From: Candidatus Sulfotelmatobacter sp.
GTDB lineage: Bacteria > Acidobacteriota > Terriglobia > Terriglobales > SbA1
Assembly (NCBI GenBank): GCA_030151135.1
Contig: JASLEQ010000053.1
Coordinates: 1 to 9,905, forward strand
Reading direction: 5' to 3'
Length of the DNA: 9,905 bases
Within the stretch, counting starts at the first letter, position 1. The number at the start of each line of letters is the position of its first letter. Shown in pieces: positions 1-6,223 of this stretch. Under the pieces are notes generated by a model. The model was not told the origin of the DNA, did no database searches, and was given only the letters and a program-made list of their open reading frames with translations. Made by a program: the position numbers and the translations under genes.

Positions 1-105
1 GCGGCGCTCCCGCCAACCTCTTTGCGGCATCCTGCTACAAACCTGCGACCCATTCCTCTCGCCAGGAAAGCCGCTCCACCGCTCCGAGACTGGGACCTAC
101 CTTTT

Positions 106-111
106 AAGGAG
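106..111 (+). promoter_or_regulatory. Ribosome binding site for the GloVer-repeat gene
   Basis: AAGGAG lies 8 nt before a GTG codon at 120. This spacing fixes GTG as the start although no ATG is available nearby. The 119 bases before the gene hold no other feature I can support. Confidence 0.7.
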
Positions 112-119
112 ACTCTTTT

Positions 120-1343
120 GTGCAGCACCCATCTGTCCGGAAAACACTCGCCCCTCGTCTTTTGACTGTCGCCATCCTGGCCTCAGCCATCTTCGTCTTA
201 ACGTTCGCAACCGAAGCGGCCCACGCGCAGACCTATAAAGTTCTTTACAACTTCACCGGCGGATCGAACGGCTATGGTCCGTACGACACGATCGTTGCTC
301 CCAACGGAACGATCTACGGAGCAGCTTTCTACGATCCCGGGTGCGCTTGCAATTTGATTTTCAGCTTGGCTAACAACAGTCTCACCGTGCTGCATCGCTG
401 GTCTGAACCCTCGGGACATAATCCGGAAGAACCACAAGGGCTCTTCCTGAATCAAAACGCCACGGTGCTCTACGGGACGGGCGCCTATGGCGGTCCCACG
501 AACATGAATTGCTTTGCCGACGCCGGCAACGCTTGCGGTGACGTCTTCTCCTACGATCTGACGAAGAATCAGTACGACGAGCTCTACGACTTCACCGGCA
601 CGCCCGACGGCATGGATCCAGCCGGCAAACAGCTTCTCGTTGGTGGCTATCTCTATGGAATCACCTGGGGCGGAGGCGCGAACGGTTGGGGATCGTTCTA
701 TCGGCTGAGCTCGAGCGGTCAGATCGAGATTCTCTATTCATTCAAGAACAGCCCTGATGGCCAGGGTCCCGGTGACGGTCTTGTGCCCTACCAGGGCGCA
801 GCATATGGCATCACCATCGGTGGCGGCAGCACGACTTGCGAAAACGGCTGCGGCACAATCTTCAAGGTCACTCCTGGCGGAAACGAAACCGTCCTCTACA
901 CTTTCACCGGCGGTTCAGATGGAGTGAATCCATACCAACTAGTCGGCGACGGGCAGGGTAATTTCTATGGACTTTCCCGCGCCCAGTTCGACAATGTTGT
1001 GGTCGCGGTCTTCAAGATTACCGCCAGTGGCCAGTTCTCCATTGCTTACAACGGATCGTTCGTCTCGCAGATTCAGTCGATCCTTCCCGGACCGAACGGA
1101 TCGCTTTACGGTACAGCGAGTGGCGGCAACTCTTCTTGCCAGCCGAATGGCTGCGGACAGGTTTTCCAGCTAACCCCTACCGGCAACGGAAACGGCACCG
1201 TCAACATTCTCCACCAATTCGATGGAACCGATGGCGCGTGGCCTCAATTCGATAGTCTCGTCCTCCACAATGGCGTTCTCGTTGGATCGACGGCCATCGG
1301 TGGCTCGGCCAACCAGGGCGTGATCTACGCCTTGAAGCCGTAA
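120..1343 (+). CDS. Secreted GloVer tandem-repeat protein
   Basis: Predicted 407-residue exported protein of unknown function. Residues 1-36 form a signal peptide: basic N-region, a hydrophobic core around 13-30, and cleavage after AHA. The mature part consists of seven units of about 45-60 residues. Each has an aromatic strand such as YNFTGG, YDFTG or YTFTGG, then a DG..P turn, then (L/I)YG followed by a glycine-rich turn, then (I/V)F.L. This matches the 'GloVer' tandem repeat (TIGR03803), known from Acidobacteria and Verrucomicrobia. Seven units suggest a seven-bladed beta-propeller; that is inference. Cysteine pairs occur in several units (CENGC, CQPNGC) and could form disulfides outside the cytoplasm. 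I see no sorting signal or membrane anchor at the C-terminus. The gene has its own strong ribosome binding site and a hairpin after it, so it is probably monocistronic. The GTG start is well placed. Confidence 0.85.
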   Translation: MQHPSVRKTLAPRLLTVAILASAIFVLTFATEAAHAQTYKVLYNFTGGSNGYGPYDTIVAPNGTIYGAAFYDPGCACNLIFSLANNSLTVLHRWSEPSGHNPEEPQGLFLNQNATVLYGTGAYGGPTNMNCFADAGNACGDVFSYDLTKNQYDELYDFTGTPDGMDPAGKQLLVGGYLYGITWGGGANGWGSFYRLSSSGQIEILYSFKNSPDGQGPGDGLVPYQGAAYGITIGGGSTTCENGCGTIFKVTPGGNETVLYTFTGGSDGVNPYQLVGDGQGNFYGLSRAQFDNVVVAVFKITASGQFSIAYNGSFVSQIQSILPGPNGSLYGTASGGNSSCQPNGCGQVFQLTPTGNGNGTVNILHQFDGTDGAWPQFDSLVLHNGVLVGSTAIGGSANQGVIYALKP

Positions 1344-1357
1344 CCCCGTTCACTTCG

Positions 1358-1387
1358 GAGCCGCTCAGCCCCCGGGCTGCGCGGCTC
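1358..1387 (+). terminator. Terminator-like GC-rich hairpin
   Basis: GAGCCGC (1358-1364) pairs with GCGGCTC (1381-1387), and CAGCCC (1366-1371) pairs with GGGCTG (1374-1379). One mismatch separates the two stems and the loop is very small. The hairpin starts 15 bp after the stop codon of the GloVer gene and is followed by TTCGTTT, a poor T-tract. It is probably an intrinsic terminator of modest strength, or an RNA-stabilising hairpin. Confidence 0.55.
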
Positions 1388-1523
1388 TTCGTTTCTCAAA
1401 CATTTTCCTTAGGCCGTCTCCGTGTTTCTTCTGAGATGTATGGCGGAGATTGTAAGACCAGATAAATGTCTTCGCAGAGGTGTATTATTTCTTAGCTCGA
1501 CGGCTATCTTTACCGCACGGTTC

Positions 1524-1530
1524 AAGGAGG
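1524..1530 (+). promoter_or_regulatory. Ribosome binding site for the TPR-redoxin gene
   Basis: AAGGAGG lies 9 nt before the ATG at 1540. It decides the start against an in-frame GTG at 1480, which would put 20 extra residues ahead of the signal peptide. A TATTAT at 1483-1488 could be a -10 box for this gene, but I find no convincing -35 element. Confidence 0.75.
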
Positions 1531-1539
1531 ACGCATCTC

Positions 1540-3270
1540 ATGCGAGTCCTTCGGCAGTTCGCCTTCACCCTGCCTGTGCTGGCCGGTACACTGTTCGCTT
1601 CCGCGCAACAGGTCAAGCAAGATTCTCCCGACCACTTCTACTTCACCTCATTGACCGACCCAGCCTGTCCCGTCACCGGCTACATCGGCCCCGTTCCCCT
1701 CACAAAAGAAATTCGCGTGTTCTATTACCCGATGGGCGAACGAGCAACCATCAGCAATCCGAAATCGCTCATCGTGCACATGGTCTTCGACGGTGGGGAT
1801 GGGCCTGAGAGCGAGAAAACACTCCCGTTCACGAAACGTGACGACAACGTATGGATAGCCACCATCGCCCTTGGAGACACATTTCCCAAATACGCGATCT
1901 ATTGGATCGAAGATCGCGAGACCAAGCAGGTTGACACGAACCGTAGTAAGTATTTCGAGGTTCCATTCTGTGACCTGCACGGCCAACTCAGCGAACGGAG
2001 CGTGCAGCACCGGGCCGACTCCTACACCGGACAGCTTCAGGCGCATGGCATCGAGCGTGGCGCAGATTATGCCAAGGCCATCGATGTACTCAACGAATAC
2101 ATCTACCCTCCATCCCGCGGCGAGAACCTTATTTCCCGCCGTTGGGAGTATGAACTGAAGCTTCACGGAGACACGCCCGAAGCTCGCTCGGACCTCATGA
2201 TCGCAATCAGGAAGTTCATCAGCGACCATTCTGCCGACGGCTTCGGCCTCCTGAGCGCACTCAATTTTGCGGTCTACAGAGATTGGTTCCCGCCAGACAC
2301 AATGGAAACTCTCATTCAGGCGGTCGAGAAGAAGTATCCGACCCAGAACCCGCGCGCCTTCATTCTTTCGGCGCGCGCTTCACACGAAAAAAGCCAACAG
2401 AAACGCATTGCTTTGCAGTGGGAACTTCTCGACAATTATCCCGACAGTCCCGAAGCCGATTTTGCGCGCAAACAGTTGCTAATGGAGGTCACCGATCTTG
2501 CGCAGCAGGAGAAACTCTATCGGCAGATCCACGCAGGGGATCCCGAAGATGCATTTGAACCTCTGAACATGGCCAGGTTTTATCTCAAGGCGAACCAGAA
2601 GCTGCCTGAGGCTTTGGCTCTGCTCGATGAATCCGACAGGATCCTTATCGCAAGTACGAAGAACGACGATACCAAGATTCACTACCCCGAATCGACATTG
2701 CGAGATGTGAATCTCCGCATCGCGACTATGCGAGCCGACATCCTCATCCGATTAAATAGGCCCAAGGAGGCTGTCGCTGCCTTGCAGCCGATGAAGAATT
2801 CTTTCACTTCCGGGTCTTCCTACTACTTTCTCGGCAAAGCGCTGCAGGCCGCAGGAGACAAGTCTGCCGCCATCGACGCCTATGTGGAAGCGGTTGTTCG
2901 TCCGTCGAACGATCAACAGCGCGCCAATACCGCGCTCGAATCTCTCTGGTCCAGCGAAAAACGCGGCACCCGCCGCGACTTGCAGCAGCTCATCGAGGCC
3001 AAACTCAACCAGAATTTCAGCGGCGCCGACTACCAGCCTCACCTTTTGGGCCATCCGGCGCCCGACTTCGATCTGACCACACTGAATGGCGAGCGGCTAT
3101 CGCGCACCGGTTTGCGTGGGAAGAGGGTTATCCTCGATTTTTGGTCTGTCTGGTGCAGCCCGTGTCTTTGGGAGTTGAAACCGCTGCAGGATTTTCAAAA
3201 AAAACATCCGGAAATCGTCGTCGCAACAGTTGTCGAGACCCCACCGACAGGAAACAACTTAAAGCTGTAA
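1540..3270 (+). CDS. Secreted TPR/thioredoxin-like (TlpA-type) protein, C-terminus lost by frameshift
   Basis: As read, 576 residues; 655 if the frame is repaired to the stop at 3506. Residues 1-22 are a signal peptide (LPVLAGTLFASAQ), so the protein acts in the periplasm or outside. Residues of about 25-150 look beta-rich and perhaps immunoglobulin-like. From about 180 to 490 the protein is helical with TPR-like stretches, such as the 'PEALALLDE' and 'KSAAIDAYVEAV' segments. A redoxin/TlpA domain begins near residue 505 (HPAPDFDLT) and carries the active site WCSPC, with cysteines at 539 and 542. This is the usual CxxC of thiol-disulfide oxidoreductases. The reading frame ends shortly after the strand following the active site, and the rest of the fold continues in another frame. 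The substrate is unknown; periplasmic thiol-disulfide exchange is the family role. The product as read would lack the cis-proline and the C-terminal strand and helix. Confidence 0.8.
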   Translation: MRVLRQFAFTLPVLAGTLFASAQQVKQDSPDHFYFTSLTDPACPVTGYIGPVPLTKEIRVFYYPMGERATISNPKSLIVHMVFDGGDGPESEKTLPFTKRDDNVWIATIALGDTFPKYAIYWIEDRETKQVDTNRSKYFEVPFCDLHGQLSERSVQHRADSYTGQLQAHGIERGADYAKAIDVLNEYIYPPSRGENLISRRWEYELKLHGDTPEARSDLMIAIRKFISDHSADGFGLLSALNFAVYRDWFPPDTMETLIQAVEKKYPTQNPRAFILSARASHEKSQQKRIALQWELLDNYPDSPEADFARKQLLMEVTDLAQQEKLYRQIHAGDPEDAFEPLNMARFYLKANQKLPEALALLDESDRILIASTKNDDTKIHYPESTLRDVNLRIATMRADILIRLNRPKEAVAALQPMKNSFTSGSSYYFLGKALQAAGDKSAAIDAYVEAVVRPSNDQQRANTALESLWSSEKRGTRRDLQQLIEAKLNQNFSGADYQPHLLGHPAPDFDLTTLNGERLSRTGLRGKRVILDFWSVWCSPCLWELKPLQDFQKKHPEIVVATVVETPPTGNNLKL

Positions 3271-3506
3271 TCCGCCAAAAGAGGTTGACGACCCTGAGAA
3301 TTGCCGTGGCACCGCTGGAGACGCGGCGGCAATTCGGGCAGGGAGGCGTGCCCGATATGTTCATCATCGACGAGAACGGATTCGTCCGTGTCGAGCATCT
3401 CGGCGCCGTCCCTGACCTCTCCCGCTATTTCGACGCCGACCTCAAAGCAATTGCCGACGCAGGACCCGTGAAGGAAGCAACCCGCACCGTTCCGGAAGAC
3501 AAATAA
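3243..3506 (+). pseudogene. Out-of-frame C-terminal part of the thioredoxin-like domain
   Basis: This is the missing end of the preceding redoxin gene, in the -1 frame relative to it. It reads DRKQLKAVIRQKRL, then QFGQGGVPDMFIIDENGFVR, then an acidic helix and a TAA stop. GVPDMFIID is the typical cis-proline loop and central strand of TlpA/thioredoxin folds; the proline codon is at 3351-3353. The fragment has no start codon or ribosome binding site of its own, so it is not an independent gene. One extra C in the CCCC run at 3239-3242 would join the two parts without a break. I cannot tell whether the lesion is a real mutation, a sequencing error or recoding. Confidence 0.75.
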
Positions 3507-3603
3507 TCGGACAGCGGTGCGGCTCGATAGGAGTTTTGAATTCTTCGCGTCTCCCCTATTTGCCCTCGGAGTCGCGACAATTTTCCACTGCCGGGCAGCT
3601 GAC

Positions 3604-3619
3604 TGTGACGCGCGTCACT
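3604..3619. promoter_or_regulatory. CRP/FNR-type palindromic operator candidate
   Basis: TGTGA-CGCGCG-TCACT contains a perfect 14-bp palindrome, GTGACGCGCGTCAC, at 3605-3618. The TGTGA-N6-TCACA layout is the classical binding pattern of CRP/FNR-family regulators. No start codon lies close by: the RNB gene begins about 340 bp downstream and the redoxin gene ends about 100 bp upstream. The target is therefore unclear, and the site could be chance in GC-rich DNA. Confidence 0.35.
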
Positions 3620-3683
3620 GCGCTCCATAAAGAAAAAGCAGATCATTCCCAAGGCAAATGTGGTGAAAGCAAAGCAATAGAGA

Positions 3684-3701
3684 ATCGAGCTAAGTCTCGA
3701 T
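3684..3701. repeat. Inverted repeat, 6-bp arms
   Basis: ATCGAG and CTCGAT are separated by CTAAGT. It directly abuts the next inverted repeat, giving two consecutive potential hairpins. There is no T-tract, so it does not look like an intrinsic terminator. GCTAAG within it recurs at 3758-3763. Confidence 0.45.
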
Positions 3702-3733
3702 GGCTCAAGATTTTGCCCCTAACTTATTGAGCC
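3702..3733. repeat. Inverted repeat, 7-bp arms
   Basis: GGCTCAA (3702-3708) and TTGAGCC (3727-3733) flank an 18-nt loop. It begins at the base after the preceding inverted repeat. The function is unknown; it may be part of a dispersed intergenic element. Confidence 0.4.
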
Positions 3734-3820
3734 CCATAGATTACTTTGCAATTTCCCGCTAAGCTCCTGAGTCCATTAGACCAGGGGGGAGGGGGGATAC
3801 CACCTCAACCCTGATTCAGT

Positions 3821-3901
3821 CCCAAAATGGAACTCGAAAAAGTGCTTCATTTTGGTTCGGAACAAAAGTTTTTTTCGTACCGATTTCCAAAATGAGACTC
3901 G
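3821..3901. repeat. Alternating CCAAAATG repeats
   Basis: CCAAAATG occurs at 3822-3829 and again at 3887-3894. Its reverse complement CATTTTGG lies between them at 3848-3855. The two direct copies extend imperfectly over about 16 bp and both end in ACTCG. The first two copies could form a hairpin. This could be a paired operator or part of a dispersed repeat; the sequence does not decide. Confidence 0.5.
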
Positions 3902-3957
3902 CGCCGGTTGTCCCGCATCCCGCGTGTTAGCCTGAATCTGCTCTTCGATCCTGAGAC

Positions 3958-5418
3958 ATGAACAACGCCAACCCGACCCATCTCGACCTGCAAGCCACCG
4001 CAAAACAGATCATGGAGGAACACGGCTTCGAGCCGGACTTTCCGCCTCAAGTCTCGCAACAACTTTCCAGCTTCAAAGAGTTGAAGATTCCGATTGACGG
4101 AAAGGTCCGTGACCTGCGCGACCTGCTCTGGTCGTCGATCGATAACGACACCTCGCGCGATCTTGATCAGATTGAAGTCGCCGAGCAAGGCGCGAACGGC
4201 GACGTGAAGATCATGATCGGCATCGCCGATGTGGATGCCTATGTCGCGAAGCAAACTCCCATCGACCAGCACGCGGCGCGCGAAACCACCACGGTTTACG
4301 CCGGAGTTCGTAACTTCCCGATGCTTCCCGAAGAGCTTTCGACAGGCATCACATCGCTGCTCGAAGGTCAGGATCGCGCATGCATTGTCATCGAATTCGT
4401 CATCGATGCGGAAGGCAACATCAAAAACTCGGATGTGTATCCGGCGATCGTGCGTAATAAAGCGCAACTGCAGTACAACTCCGTTGGCGCGTGGCTCGAA
4501 GGAACTGCTCCAGCGCCGCCGAAGGTCGCTGCATCGAGCGATCTGCAGCAACAGCTCAAGCTGCAAGACGTGGTCGCGCAGAAACTGAAGCAGCAGCGCT
4601 TTCAGCACGGCGCGCTAAATCTGCAGACAGACGAAGTGCACCCGCTTGTGGTCAACGATCAGGTTGTCGATGTCGTGAAACAACAGAAGAACCGTGCGAC
4701 GGATCTGATCGAAGACTTCATGGTCGCTGCCAATGGCGTCGTGGCTCGACTTCTGGAGAGTGTCGATTCGCTGCGCCGCATCGTGCGCACTCCCAAGCGC
4801 TGGGATCGCATCGTCGCTCTCGCCGCATCAAAGGGCGAAAAGCTTCCAGCTCAGCCTGATTCGAAGGCTTTGAACGATCTTTTGCTGCGACGCAAAGCTG
4901 CCGATCCCGATCACTTCGCCGATCTCTCGCTCACCGTCATCAAGCTCATCGGTCCGGGAGAATATGTTCTGGAACGCGCCGGAGAACCCTCGCAAGGACA
5001 CTTCGGGCTCGCCGTCCAGGACTATACGCACTCGACAGCGCCCAATCGCCGCTTTGCCGATGTCGTCACGCAGCGCATCATCAAAGGAAAATTGGCAGGG
5101 AAGGCCAATCCATATTCCACCGATGAACTCACATCCATCGCCGCGAACTGCACGATGAAAGAAGACGCGGCCCGCAAGGTCGAGCGCGAGATGTCGAAGC
5201 GGCTCGCGGCCATTGCTATGCAGTCCCGCGTCGGTGAAGTCTTCGACGCCATTGTCACGGGCGAGACCGATCACGGAACCTTTGTCCGAGTCCTGAAGCC
5301 GCACATCGAAGGGCTGCTCGCGCAAGGCGCGCAAGGACTCGATGTCGGCGACAAGCTCCGCGCCCGCCTGATCCGCACCGACGTCCAGAAGGGATACATC
5401 GACTTCGCGCGGGCGTGA
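3958..5418 (+). CDS. RNB-domain exoribonuclease (short RNase II/R family)
   Basis: Predicted 486-residue cytoplasmic protein of the RNase II/R superfamily, which degrades RNA 3' to 5'. The RNB catalytic core starts near residue 52. It has the metal-binding cluster IDNDTSRDLDQ, with D62, D68 and D70; the fourth aspartate of the usual DxDD is Q71. The nucleotide-binding motif YTHSTAPNRRFADV is at 356-369, with the two arginines at 364-365 matching the conserved RR of RNase II. A compact S1-like segment (about 423-486, EVFDAIVTGETDHGTFVRV) ends the protein. Only about 50 residues precede RNB, so the two cold-shock domains of E. coli RNase II (about 640 residues) are absent. This short layout recalls the Deinococcus RNase II-type enzyme, in which a helix-turn-helix domain replaces them. 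The ATG at 3958 has no clear Shine-Dalgarno; a second ATG at 4012 is possible but less likely. Confidence 0.88.
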   Translation: MNNANPTHLDLQATAKQIMEEHGFEPDFPPQVSQQLSSFKELKIPIDGKVRDLRDLLWSSIDNDTSRDLDQIEVAEQGANGDVKIMIGIADVDAYVAKQTPIDQHAARETTTVYAGVRNFPMLPEELSTGITSLLEGQDRACIVIEFVIDAEGNIKNSDVYPAIVRNKAQLQYNSVGAWLEGTAPAPPKVAASSDLQQQLKLQDVVAQKLKQQRFQHGALNLQTDEVHPLVVNDQVVDVVKQQKNRATDLIEDFMVAANGVVARLLESVDSLRRIVRTPKRWDRIVALAASKGEKLPAQPDSKALNDLLLRRKAADPDHFADLSLTVIKLIGPGEYVLERAGEPSQGHFGLAVQDYTHSTAPNRRFADVVTQRIIKGKLAGKANPYSTDELTSIAANCTMKEDAARKVEREMSKRLAAIAMQSRVGEVFDAIVTGETDHGTFVRVLKPHIEGLLAQGAQGLDVGDKLRARLIRTDVQKGYIDFARA

Positions 5419-5536
5419 ACTTCCTGTATCACGTTGCGTACCATTCTCGTCGCGGTTGCCTCTAAAGCTACTAGTTCTCCACAGGACCACAGGTTAACCT
5501 TTCACAGGCTGAGGTGCGGAAAGCGCGAGTTCTATC

Positions 5537-6214
5537 TTGTGCCGATGTCGAAAACTCGTTTGCGTCGCGATGGCGCTCTTCGTGCCCGTGTCTCTGACCG
5601 CGCAGGAAACTTCAGGCGCCATCTTGCACAGCAGTTCGGCAGAAACTCTCGTAAATCAAAATGCTGCGCCCGCCTCGATTGCAATCTTTCCTAACGATCT
5701 GATCCAGACTCCCAAGAGCGCGGGTTCCAGGATCGAGGCGACCGGATCGGCCGCAGACATCAATCCCGATACGATGGTGCAATATCAGGCCACGGAACTG
5801 GTGCTCGACCACGGAAGCCTCGCCGTGAACACCAGCCGAGGCTTGCGAGTTCGCGTCGGCTGCATCACGATTACGCCAGTCCATGACAATGCGTGGACGC
5901 ATTACGAAGTGAAGGATTTGAACGGAAGAGTCGACGTGTCTGCGTTGAAAGATGATGTTTATATCGACGCGCACTCCAAAAACCTCGAGAATGCGAAAGA
6001 GCAGGAGCGCAACCGCAGCATCGTGCACGAAGGCGAGCAGAAATCGCGCGATGAGAAATGCGCAGGCGCTTATGACCTGAGCGAGGCAGCTCCTGGCATA
6101 GCGCCGTGGTTGAACTCGCCGGAAGCGGTTGCAATTGGCAGCGCGATTGTAGTGGGCATCACGTGTTACGCACTCTGCCGCGGGTCTAATCCCATCAGCC
6201 CGTCTCGTCCCTAA
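5537..6214 (+). CDS. FecR-like exported protein with C-terminal membrane segment
   Basis: Predicted 225 residues. The N-terminus (RKLVCVAMALFVPVSLTAQ) is a signal peptide with likely cleavage near residue 22-23. Residues of about 45-145 resemble a FecR-type beta domain: 'IFPNDLIQTPKSAGSRIE', then a 'LDHGSLAVNTSRGLRVRVG' hairpin, then ITITPV and a last strand. Residues 146-175 are highly charged and probably helical. A hydrophobic stretch at 197-214 is probably a membrane anchor, with a short tail ending SPSRP. FecR domains occur in sensors and in surface or periplasmic proteins; no sigma-factor gene lies beside this one, so I infer no signalling role. The start is uncertain: the frame opens at 5513 and TTG at 5537 is the only start giving a full signal peptide, with a weak GGAAAG upstream. 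The gene lies 118 bp after the RNB gene on the same strand. Confidence 0.65.
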   Translation: MCRCRKLVCVAMALFVPVSLTAQETSGAILHSSSAETLVNQNAAPASIAIFPNDLIQTPKSAGSRIEATGSAADINPDTMVQYQATELVLDHGSLAVNTSRGLRVRVGCITITPVHDNAWTHYEVKDLNGRVDVSALKDDVYIDAHSKNLENAKEQERNRSIVHEGEQKSRDEKCAGAYDLSEAAPGIAPWLNSPEAVAIGSAIVVGITCYALCRGSNPISPSRP

Positions 6215-6223
6215 AACAGTTTT

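Larger units (their letters stand above)
3507..3957. other. Repeat-rich 451-bp intergenic region
   Basis: I see no credible gene here. The stretch holds a cluster of small palindromes (GTCGCGAC at 3571, CTGCCGGGCAG at 3588, a 14-bp palindrome at 3605), two back-to-back inverted repeats (3684-3733), a G6-A-G6 tract (3785-3796), and three copies of CCAAAATG in alternating orientation (3822-3894). Base composition is more AT-rich than in the flanking genes. It resembles the dispersed intergenic repeats I associate with Acidobacteriaceae genomes; that is memory-based inference. The promoter of the following RNB gene must lie in this region, but I cannot place it. Confidence 0.6.

Noticed and set aside
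1480..1539. Upstream GTG start for the redoxin gene
   Set aside because: It has no ribosome binding site, and starting there would bury the signal peptide; ATG at 1540 has AAGGAGG at the right distance.
1648..2229. 193-codon open frame on the minus strand
   Set aside because: It is antisense to the TPR-redoxin gene, has no recognisable domain or ribosome binding site, and is a shadow of codon bias.
3536..3730. 64-codon open frame with a TTG start after the redoxin gene
   Set aside because: Its composition looks non-coding, it runs through the palindromes and inverted repeats, and it has no recognisable motif; AGGAG lies only about 2 nt before the TTG.
3785..3796. G6-A-G6 tract as a G-quadruplex
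   Set aside because: Only two long G runs with a single-base separator are present; an intramolecular quadruplex would need almost zero-length loops, so I list the tract only as part of the repeat region.
3847..4608. 253-codon open frame on the minus strand
   Set aside because: It is antisense to the N-terminal half of the RNB gene; the sense strand encodes clear catalytic motifs, and the antisense product resembles nothing.
4828..5490. 220-codon open frame on the minus strand
   Set aside because: It is antisense to the RNB and S1 region and rich in arginine and aspartate, as expected from an antisense frame.
5545..5694. ATG start (MSKTRLRRDG) for the FecR-like gene
   Set aside because: It is in a different frame, gives no signal peptide and stops early; the TTG frame gives a good signal sequence and the full beta domain.
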